Shown: one piece after another, positions 1 through 5,471 of the stretch
Layout of the letters: the number at the start of each line of letters is the position of its first letter
Position numbering within the stretch: position 1 is the first letter of the stretch
From: an uncultured Bacteroidota bacterium
GTDB taxonomy: Bacteria; Bacteroidota; Bacteroidia; Chitinophagales; S012-47
Direction: 5' to 3'
Assembly: GCA_913062655.1 (NCBI GenBank)
Contig: CAJXXO010000055.1
Coordinates: forward strand, 1-11,537
Length of the DNA stretch: 11,537 bases
Notes under the pieces: generated by a model
What the model saw: the letters and a program-made list of their open reading frames with translations, nothing else
Told to the model about the DNA's origin: nothing
Database searches by the model: none
Translations under genes and position numbers: made by a program

Positions 1-1
1 G

Positions 2-1066
2 CCATACAAGAGCATTGTCCGCGACTACATCAAGCTGCGGTATAAATTTCTGCCACACAACTACTCCCTGGCGTACAAAAACCACAAGAGCGGCCTACCA
101 CTGGCTATGCCCATGGATCAATTTGACCCCGGAAACCCAGCGTTGCAAAATATCAACGACCAATTTTACTGGGGCGACAATATTATCGTAGCGCCAGTGC
201 TGGGCGACAATCAAACCAACAGATCGGTAGTGCTACCTGAAGGGGATTGGTACGATTACTGGGACAATTCAATGCATCAAGGCGGTCAAACCGTCAATGT
301 AGCCGCACCCTTGGATAAGCTGCCCCTCTTTGTGAAAGCTGGGTCCTTCGTGGCACAATCGCTATTGCCCTTGGAGCATACAGAAGAGCTGCAGGAAGAT
401 TCTTTGGGCATCAACTACTATTTTAATGGTAGTGACAACCGGGCCCAATACGAGCTGTACGAAGACGATGACAGTACAACCGCAGCGGATTACCTGATTA
501 CGCGCTTCACAGCAGACGACAGCAATAGTTTGCTAACCATTACTATCGATACCCTGGGGCCAGGTTATGCGGGTATGCCGGAAAAGCGGGACTTTATCTT
601 GAAAGTGGAAGACTTAAACTTTGTCAAAGTGTTCCTTGACGGCCAATTATTGCCCTTCGCATCTTCAGTCGATGCGCTCAATCAATATGATAGTGCTTAC
701 TATGACGGTTCGACCGGCACCTACGTCAAAGTGCCTTTTCACCACCAAAGTCGTACGGTAGTATTTGACTTAGATGTAAGTGCGGAAGAAACTATAGCCC
801 AAGCCAGGTGGCACCTTGGTGCGCCCTACCCCAACCCGGCCAGCGATCAGGTGACGCTACCGATTGATATGGTAAACGCAGGAGACGTTTCCATTCAAAT
901 CCAATCGATTACCGGACAGATACTGTACCAGATGCAAATGCCTTTATCTGCCGGAGCACACCAGATCTCTTTGAGTGGCAGCCAGTTGCCAATAGCCGCG
1001 GGCGTGTACATGATTTCAGTTACTGTCGATGGGGAGACGCAAGTACAGCAACTGATCTGGCAATAA
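2..1066 (+). CDS. Secreted GH31 family glycosidase (alpha-glucosidase-like), C-terminal part, with type IX sorting domain; 5' partial
   Basis: The frame is open from base 2, so the gene begins before the window and about 354 C-terminal residues are visible. The first visible stretch (YKFLPHNYSLAYKNHKSGLP, then MPMDQFDPGNP) and the segment FYWGDNIIVAPVL followed by a WYDYW strand and LPLFVKAGSFV match the end of the GH31 barrel and the beta-sandwich behind it. A further beta-rich region of the DUF5110 type follows (roughly bases 400-780, with YELYEDDDST). Bases 803-1063 encode a Por secretion/type IX sorting domain (APYPNPASDQVTLP near its start, GVYMISV and QQLI near its end), so the enzyme is probably exported across the outer membrane and attached to the surface or released. 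GH31 enzymes mostly hydrolyse alpha-glucosides or alpha-xylosides; the catalytic acids lie upstream of the window, so substrate cannot be judged. The family call is firm, specificity unknown. Confidence 0.88.
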   Translation, partial: PYKSIVRDYIKLRYKFLPHNYSLAYKNHKSGLPLAMPMDQFDPGNPALQNINDQFYWGDNIIVAPVLGDNQTNRSVVLPEGDWYDYWDNSMHQGGQTVNVAAPLDKLPLFVKAGSFVAQSLLPLEHTEELQEDSLGINYYFNGSDNRAQYELYEDDDSTTAADYLITRFTADDSNSLLTITIDTLGPGYAGMPEKRDFILKVEDLNFVKVFLDGQLLPFASSVDALNQYDSAYYDGSTGTYVKVPFHHQSRTVVFDLDVSAEETIAQARWHLGAPYPNPASDQVTLPIDMVNAGDVSIQIQSITGQILYQMQMPLSAGAHQISLSGSQLPIAAGVYMISVTVDGETQVQQLIWQ

Positions 1067-1090
1067 AAAAGCCCAACCGAATGGCTGGGC
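1065..1090 (-). terminator. Rho-independent terminator of the lipocalin-like lipoprotein gene
   Basis: Read on the minus strand, GCCCAGCC-ATTC-GGTTGGGC forms an 8-bp stem (one G-U pair) with a 4-base loop, followed directly by six U (the A run 1065-1070). It starts 24 bases past the minus-strand stop codon. The A run includes the last two bases of the GH31 stop codon (TAA 1064-1066), so the two convergent genes are packed tightly. On the plus strand the hairpin has an A-C mismatch and is followed by TCAATCTGTTT, a weak U tract, so it is a poorer terminator for the GH31 gene. Confidence 0.85.
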
Positions 1091-1114
1091 TCAATCTGTT
1101 TGTATAGGATTAGT

Positions 1115-1546
1115 TTACTCTGCTGACATGTAGCGGATTTCCGAATTGTCAGAAGAGTTCACCCAGAACTCGCTACCAGTGAGTCGTAAAATGGTTGCCG
1201 TATCGGTTTCTGTAAACGTTACTCCCCCGAAATTGAATTCAATTTCAGTGATAATTTGCGTCTTGTCCTCTTCAAACTCCCAAGTCCCATCTGTAGTCAC
1301 AGACTGACCCATTTGGGTAAAGGTTTGGGTAAAAGTGTTATCGTCCGCGAAAGTGATAGAGCTGCCTTCAAAGTTATCGGTGACATCATTACCATCCTTG
1401 TCGGTGGCTTGTTCTACCTCCCACTTCTGGGTCAATCGGGCTTCCGGACTGCGTAAGCTAAACCCGCCTTCATCATAACGGCTGCATGCAGCAACAATGA
1501 ACAGGGCGGCAAAAAGTAATGCAATGGGGCTCTTCAAAAACTTCAT
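1115..1546 (-). CDS. Lipocalin-like lipoprotein (small secreted beta-barrel protein)
   Basis: The chosen start gives 143 residues opening with a lipoprotein signal peptide: MKFLK, a hydrophobic core, and the lipobox VAAC with Cys21 as the lipidation site. A longer reading from 1615 would add 23 residues before this signal peptide and is not credible. After Cys21, a segment LTQKWEVEQATDKDGNDVTD followed by alternating strands (SSITFADDNTFTQTF, DGTWEFEEDKTQI, FTETDTATILRLTGSEFWV) has the pattern of lipocalin-like lipoproteins of Bacteroidota: an opening L-x-x-x-W, then a DGTW strand. The mature protein would be anchored in the envelope, probably at the outer membrane. Proteins of this type are presumed to bind small hydrophobic ligands, but the ligand is unknown. 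It stands alone, convergent with the GH31 gene and divergent from the sulfite oxidase operon. There is no Shine-Dalgarno sequence. Confidence 0.82.
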   Translation of the reverse strand: MKFLKSPIALLFAALFIVAACSRYDEGGFSLRSPEARLTQKWEVEQATDKDGNDVTDNFEGSSITFADDNTFTQTFTQMGQSVTTDGTWEFEEDKTQIITEIEFNFGGVTFTETDTATILRLTGSEFWVNSSDNSEIRYMSAE

Positions 1547-1579
1547 CGTATAGGGTTTTGTGAAATGTGAATAATAAAA

Positions 1580-1587
1580 CGAAGGTA
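1580..1587 (-). promoter_or_regulatory. Tentative -7 promoter element for the lipoprotein gene
   Basis: On the minus strand the sequence reads TACCTTCG, one base off the Bacteroidota -7 consensus TAnnTTTG, about 34 bases upstream of the lipoprotein start. No TTG lies at the expected -33 distance; the nearest (minus strand of 1613-1615) is 25 bases away, which is too far. The assignment is weak and rests mainly on position. Confidence 0.3.
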
Positions 1588-1672
1588 GAATTTCTTTTGG
1601 TATTGCTATCCACAATTGAGGGAAAATGCCTACTCATTGAGCCAATGCTTGTGCCAGGTGATTCTTTTCTAC

Positions 1673-1685
1673 GTGAACTTTTCAC
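1673..1685. repeat. Short inverted repeat GTGAA-CTT-TTCAC upstream of the sulfite oxidase operon
   Basis: Perfect 5-bp arms separated by 3 bases, centred about 28 bases upstream of the larger palindrome at 1699-1714 and sharing the TGAAC and TTCA half-site strings with it. It might be an auxiliary operator half or chance, since 5-bp arms are expected now and then. Confidence 0.3.
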
Positions 1686-1698
1686 CACTCTTTTTCGT

Positions 1699-1714
1699 AT
1701 GAACACTTGTTCAT
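1699..1714. promoter_or_regulatory. Perfect 16-bp inverted repeat overlapping the -33 element: candidate operator of the sulfite oxidase operon
   Basis: The sequence ATGAACA-CT-TGTTCAT has 7-bp arms with no mismatch around a 2-base centre. The right half contains the TTG (1707-1709) that serves as the probable -33 element of the operon promoter, so a bound protein would block RNA polymerase. The size and symmetry suit a dimeric helix-turn-helix repressor (TetR- or MarR-like); this class assignment is inference. No regulator gene is encoded in the window. Confidence 0.6.
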
Positions 1715-1737
1715 TTGTCCATGACTACATATATTTG
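1707..1737 (+). promoter_or_regulatory. Bacteroidota-type promoter of the sulfite oxidase operon (-33 TTG, -7 TATATTTG)
   Basis: TTG at 1707-1709 and TATATTTG at 1730-1737 match the -33/-7 elements known from Bacteroides and Flavobacterium (TTG, TAnnTTTG), with a 20-base spacer in the usual range. Transcription would be expected to start about 5 bases after the -7 element, at roughly 1742, while the first codon is at 1743, so the message would be leaderless or nearly so. Confidence 0.65.
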
Positions 1738-1742
1738 CCCTT

Positions 1743-3008
1743 ATGGCTGAGAAACTGTCTACCCAATTCAAGTTACATCCGGGTGATTTTACCCGTAGAG
1801 GCTTTCTGAAAAAAAGCGCATTGGCAACCATGGGCACCATGCTGGGTGCGGATATCGTATTTGGCAAGAATCTTCCCCCCTACACATTGCCATTGGCTTT
1901 TCAGCAATCGGACCCACTGAAAGAGCTGGGCAAGCATCCGGATATGATTATTCTGAATGATAAACCATGGAACATTGAATCCCGGGCGCATCTGCTGGAT
2001 GATGATATCACGCCTGCCGACAAAATGTTTGTCCGCAACAATGGTCTGCTGCCTTTAGACAATGACCCTTACAACTGGACCTTGACGATTGATGGTGAGT
2101 CGGTACCCAACCCAAAAACGTATACCCTACAAGACCTGAAGGAGCAATTTACGCATCACACCTATCAACTGGTGATAGAGTGTGGTGGTAATGGCCGAAA
2201 AGAGTTTAACCCACCGGCTAAAGGTAATCAGTGGGAGCTGGGTGCTGTCTCGTGTGCCGCATGGACAGGTGTTCGCCTCAAGGATGTGCTAGCTGACGTG
2301 GGCATCAGCAATGATGCCGTGTACATTGGCTATTATGGCAAAGACATTCACCTGACCGGCAACCCAGACAAAACAGTGATCAGCCGAGGGGTGCCCATGG
2401 AAAAAGCCCTGGAGGATGAGACCTTACTGGCCTTTCAAATGAATGGCCGCGACATTCCGATTATTCATGGCCACCCGTTGCGACTGGTGATTGGTGGATG
2501 GCCAGCCTCTGTTTCGGGTAAATGGATACATCGCATAGCGGTGCGCAATAAGGTGCACGATGGCCCGAAGATGGAAGCGCCTTCCTATCGCGTGCCTTGC
2601 GAACCGGTGGAACCCGGTGCCAAGGTGAAAGATGAAGATTTCTGTATCATCGAATCGATGCCGGTAAAGTCGCTGATTACCTACCCCAAGTCGGGTGCAA
2701 TGATCAACAAAGGACAATCCCTGCCCATACGCGGACATGCCTGGGCCGGAGACCTGCGTGTAAGCAAAGTTGAGTATTCAATCGACTTTGGTGCTACCTG
2801 GCAATCAGCCGATCTGAAGCCGGCACCCAATCGACTGGCCTGGCAACGGTTTACTGCCAATGTAGATTTTCCACAGAAAGGCTATTACGAAGTATGGGCC
2901 AAAGCCACCGATAGTGAGGGCCGCAGTCAACCCATGTTGGTGCCGGGCTGGAATCCGAAAGGATATTTGAATAATGCGGCCCATCGCATAGCGGTAAAAG
3001 TATCTTGA
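1743..3008 (+). CDS. Tat-exported sulfite oxidase-family molybdopterin oxidoreductase (SorA/SUOX-like)
   Basis: This 421-residue protein probably oxidises sulfite to sulfate in the periplasm. Residues 17-40 form a twin-arginine signal (TRRGFLKK then a moderately hydrophobic stretch), as expected for a cofactor-loaded molybdoenzyme. The oxidoreductase molybdopterin-binding domain spans about 65-270. Cys147 in QLVIECGGNGR is the predicted molybdenum ligand, followed by the GAVSCAAWTGVRLKDVL segment and by NGRDIPIIHGHPLRLVI and WIHRIAV, all landmarks of the sulfite oxidase fold. Residues about 308-420 form the Mo-co dimerisation domain, ending with VPGWNPKGYLNNAAHRIAV. The start must be 1743: an in-frame stop lies at 1722-1724 and the next Met is inside the signal peptide. 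There is no Shine-Dalgarno sequence. The following gene is one base away and encodes a cytochrome c, the natural electron acceptor of bacterial sulfite dehydrogenases. Substrates other than sulfite are possible in this fold. Confidence 0.9.
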   Translation: MAEKLSTQFKLHPGDFTRRGFLKKSALATMGTMLGADIVFGKNLPPYTLPLAFQQSDPLKELGKHPDMIILNDKPWNIESRAHLLDDDITPADKMFVRNNGLLPLDNDPYNWTLTIDGESVPNPKTYTLQDLKEQFTHHTYQLVIECGGNGRKEFNPPAKGNQWELGAVSCAAWTGVRLKDVLADVGISNDAVYIGYYGKDIHLTGNPDKTVISRGVPMEKALEDETLLAFQMNGRDIPIIHGHPLRLVIGGWPASVSGKWIHRIAVRNKVHDGPKMEAPSYRVPCEPVEPGAKVKDEDFCIIESMPVKSLITYPKSGAMINKGQSLPIRGHAWAGDLRVSKVEYSIDFGATWQSADLKPAPNRLAWQRFTANVDFPQKGYYEVWAKATDSEGRSQPMLVPGWNPKGYLNNAAHRIAVKVS

Positions 3009-3009
3009 C

Positions 3010-3510
3010 ATGGCCGACCGGAAACCAGACATAAAAGTAGACGTCCCCGGATTGGTACATATGCTGTACAATCAGCTCACCATATTAAGTGTGGTGATCA
3101 TTCTCGCCATCATGGGGTACACGGTGTATATCACCTATCTGGATGCCTATTATCAGCCTGAACCCGATCAACCGGTGGCTGCAGCCGCACCTGCTATGCC
3201 GGTTTCGGGCATCGTCAATGGTGTAGATACTGAAACGGGGCTCATCGCTAAGGGCAACTGGGAGATCGTGCGGGCCAATTGTACCTCCTGTCACTCTGCC
3301 AAGCTGATTACCCAAAATCGACAGACCCGAGAAGGTTGGCAAGGCCTGATCGTATGGATGCAGGAGACACAGGGGTTGTGGGACCTGGGTGATAATGAAG
3401 ACTTGGTGCTGGACTACCTGGCGACCCATTATGCCCCGGAAGATAAAGGCCGCAGAGCCCCATTGAAGGATATTGAATGGTACGTGTTAGACTTAACGGC
3501 CGCCCTATGA
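3010..3510 (+). CDS. Membrane-anchored mono-haem cytochrome c, probable electron acceptor of the sulfite dehydrogenase (SorB-like)
   Basis: The 166-residue protein has one membrane helix (about residues 22-45), an Ala/Pro-rich linker (about 49-65), and a C-terminal domain with one c-type haem site, CTSCH (Cys91, Cys94, axial His95). Met117 in the VWMQET segment is a plausible sixth ligand. It has no cleavable signal, so the helix should hold the haem domain on the outer face of the inner membrane. The gene starts one base after the molybdoenzyme stop and its last codons overlap the next start in an ATGA, so translation is probably coupled. It would take electrons from the molybdenum centre and pass them to the respiratory chain. 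The best-studied SorB subunit is a soluble periplasmic protein, so the anchor is a variation; the SorB-like role is inferred from position and the haem motif. Confidence 0.85.
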   Translation: MADRKPDIKVDVPGLVHMLYNQLTILSVVIILAIMGYTVYITYLDAYYQPEPDQPVAAAAPAMPVSGIVNGVDTETGLIAKGNWEIVRANCTSCHSAKLITQNRQTREGWQGLIVWMQETQGLWDLGDNEDLVLDYLATHYAPEDKGRRAPLKDIEWYVLDLTAAL

Positions 3511-4463
3511 AAAACTGGATCTGGATATTGCTAGTAGGCCTCCTGGCCGGCTGCGGACAGGCAGAAGAGACCTCACCCGTGCCCAGCGAGGCAGAAGTGT
3601 TGCAGGCGGCTCCACTGGAGACGGTTACCCCATTCTTGTTATCGGTTGAACAGGTGCAGGAAAAGCTTGATGCCCCGGGTTGGGTCTGGTTGGATGTAAG
3701 GACGGAAGAGGCGTACAATAAAGGTCACATTCCTGGAGCCATACAGATTTACCGACCTGACTTTCAATCTACCGCCCACGCCTACAAAGGCATGATGCCG
3801 GCCAAAAGCGAGCTAGCGGCTAAACTATCAGAAAAGGGCATATCACCTGGTGATACATTGATATTGTACGATAATGACGGCAATGTAAATGCAGCACGCC
3901 TCTGGTGGTTGCTCCATCAATTTGGCCATGAGCAGGCGGTGCTGTTGCATGGTGGCTACCGGCTCTGGACTAACCGGCAACTCCCTATCGATACCCTGAC
4001 GCCCACAATACAGCCAAAAGCCTACCTCTTTGCCAACGAGGAAAAGCCCACTCTCCATATCTCCAAAGAAGAGGTACTCGCAGCCATGGACGATCCCAAC
4101 TACCTGATCGTGGATACCAGAAGCTGGGAGGAGTACAGTGGGCAGCAACAAAAGGCAGGCGCATCGCGGCCCGGTCACATCCCCGGAAGCATTTGGTGCG
4201 ACTACATCTATACGCTCAACTATGACGGAGACTACACGTTTAGATCTGTGGCAGAATTGGCGCAATTGTTTACTGAAAAAGGTATTACCAAAGACAAGAC
4301 AATAATCACCTATTGCCACACGGGCGTACGCTCAGCTTTGACCCTTTATGTGTTGCAAGAGCTGCTGCATTATCCCGATGTGCGCAATTACGATGGGTCA
4401 TGGGTAGAGTGGAGCTATCATCCCGAGTTACCTGCAGCCATCGTAGATACGCTAATGCAATAA
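3507..4463 (+). CDS. Double-rhodanese sulfurtransferase lipoprotein (thiosulfate/3-mercaptopyruvate sulfurtransferase family)
   Basis: The start at 3507 overlaps the preceding stop (ATGA) and gives 318 residues beginning MKNWIW with lipobox LAGC (Cys16), so the enzyme is an exported, membrane-tethered lipoprotein. An alternative in-frame ATG at 3477 would prepend ten charged residues and spoil the signal. Two rhodanese domains follow. The N-terminal one (about 45-165: WLDVRTEEAYNKGHIPGA, then LHGGYRLW) has Asp122 in YDNDGN where the catalytic Cys would be and is therefore the usual inactive domain. The C-terminal one (about 185-315: IVDTRSWEEY, RPGHIPGSIW) carries the active loop CHTGVRS with Cys270. 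Such enzymes transfer sulfane sulfur from thiosulfate or 3-mercaptopyruvate to an acceptor; thiosulfate cleavage releases sulfite, the presumed substrate of the first gene of the operon. The true donor cannot be read from the sequence. Confidence 0.88.
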   Translation: MKNWIWILLVGLLAGCGQAEETSPVPSEAEVLQAAPLETVTPFLLSVEQVQEKLDAPGWVWLDVRTEEAYNKGHIPGAIQIYRPDFQSTAHAYKGMMPAKSELAAKLSEKGISPGDTLILYDNDGNVNAARLWWLLHQFGHEQAVLLHGGYRLWTNRQLPIDTLTPTIQPKAYLFANEEKPTLHISKEEVLAAMDDPNYLIVDTRSWEEYSGQQQKAGASRPGHIPGSIWCDYIYTLNYDGDYTFRSVAELAQLFTEKGITKDKTIITYCHTGVRSALTLYVLQELLHYPDVRNYDGSWVEWSYHPELPAAIVDTLMQ

Positions 4464-4485
4464 CACTGTTAAAAATCAACACAAA

Positions 4486-5418
4486 ATGAGTAAGTATTGG
4501 GACATTTTTAAAGAATCCTACACCGGTTATGCCAACTGGCTGTGGGACCAGATCACCTTCCAGGCCGAGCCTTGGTACTACAACTTCTTCTGGATGCTGA
4601 CCATTGTATCACTGGTATTTGTGATCCTGGAAGTGCTGAAACCCTGGCGAAAGAACCAGCCCTTGTTTAGAAAAGACTTTTGGCTGGACTTCTTCTACAT
4701 GTACTTTAATTTTTTCCTCTTTGGCCTGGTTATCTATGAAGCCGGCTCCAATGTGGTAGTCAATCTTTTTCAAGACTTTCAAAATTGGATTGGACTGGAC
4801 ATTATAGGCATTGTTGATGTCATGGCTTGGCCGGTAGCCATTCAGTTATTGGTCTACTTTGTGCTTCGCGATTTCATACAGTGGAACACCCACATTCTGC
4901 TGCACAAAGTGCCTTTCCTGTGGAACTACCATAAGGTGCACCATAGTGTAAAGGAAATGGGTTTTGCGGCACACTTGCGCTTTCACTGGATGGAGAATAT
5001 TGTATACGCCACCATTCAATACTTGCCGTTAGCGATGATTGGTTTTAATCTCGAACACGCCTTTTTTGTGTACTTGTTTACCACCATGATCGGTCACTGG
5101 AACCACACCAATTTTACTATGAATATTGGTCCGCTGAAGTACATCCTGAACAACCCTGAAATGCACATTTGGCATCACGCCAAGCATTTGCCGGCAGAGC
5201 GAAAAACAGGCGTCAACTTCGGCCTGACCCTGAGTGTGTGGGACTACATCTTTGGCACCAACTATATTCCTTACAATGGTCGCGATATTGAACTCGGCTT
5301 CTCTGGAGATGAGAAGTTTCCGAAAGACTTCGTCCACCAAAATATTTACGGATTTGGCTTTCAACACGAAAAAGAAGGCTCGAAGGTGCAAACCGAAGAA
5401 AAAGACTATGCCGCCTAA
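4486..5418 (+). CDS. Fatty acid hydroxylase/sterol desaturase-family integral membrane di-iron protein
   Basis: This 310-residue membrane protein has hydrophobic segments near 33-52, 66-90, 108-128 and 172-205, and the histidine clusters of the superfamily: HILLH (136-140), HKVHH (149-153), HWNHTNF (204-210) and MHIWHHAKH (His227, 230, 231, 234). These bind two irons that activate oxygen to hydroxylate or desaturate a lipid, sterol or alkyl chain. The lipid substrate cannot be deduced; alkylglycerol monooxygenase-like activity and hydroxylation of a fatty acyl or sphingoid chain are both possible. It lies 22 bases behind the rhodanese gene with no terminator between and just before the operon terminator, so it should be co-transcribed. 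The leader is A-rich (AAAAATCAACACAAA) without Shine-Dalgarno sequence, normal for Bacteroidota. Its presence in a sulfite oxidation operon is unexplained. Confidence 0.87.
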   Translation: MSKYWDIFKESYTGYANWLWDQITFQAEPWYYNFFWMLTIVSLVFVILEVLKPWRKNQPLFRKDFWLDFFYMYFNFFLFGLVIYEAGSNVVVNLFQDFQNWIGLDIIGIVDVMAWPVAIQLLVYFVLRDFIQWNTHILLHKVPFLWNYHKVHHSVKEMGFAAHLRFHWMENIVYATIQYLPLAMIGFNLEHAFFVYLFTTMIGHWNHTNFTMNIGPLKYILNNPEMHIWHHAKHLPAERKTGVNFGLTLSVWDYIFGTNYIPYNGRDIELGFSGDEKFPKDFVHQNIYGFGFQHEKEGSKVQTEEKDYAA

Positions 5419-5440
5419 ATTGGCAATAGGTTTTGGTTGG

Positions 5441-5471
5441 AAAAGGCACTTCGCAGGGAGTGCCTTTTTTT
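5441..5471. terminator. Bidirectional rho-independent terminator between convergent genes
   Basis: A perfect 10-bp stem, AAAAGGCACT (5441-5450) with AGTGCCTTTT (5459-5468), encloses an 8-base loop. On the plus strand it runs into seven T (5465-5471), ending the sulfite oxidase operon. On the minus strand the stem ends in TTTT from 5441-5444, so it can also stop the membrane-protein gene. The minus-strand stop codon (5470-5472) lies in the same T tract. Confidence 0.9.

Noticed and set aside
1547..1615. N-terminal extension of the lipoprotein to a start at 1615
   Set aside because: It would place 23 residues before a perfect lipoprotein signal peptide, blocking its use.
3600..3920. Possible loss of function of the rhodanese, since the N-terminal domain lacks a catalytic Cys
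   Set aside because: In the double-rhodanese family the N-terminal domain is normally inactive; the C-terminal domain keeps CHTGVRS, so the enzyme is expected to work.
3843..4319. A 158-codon minus-strand reading frame inside the rhodanese gene
   Set aside because: It is antisense to two clear rhodanese domains and looks like a codon-bias shadow.
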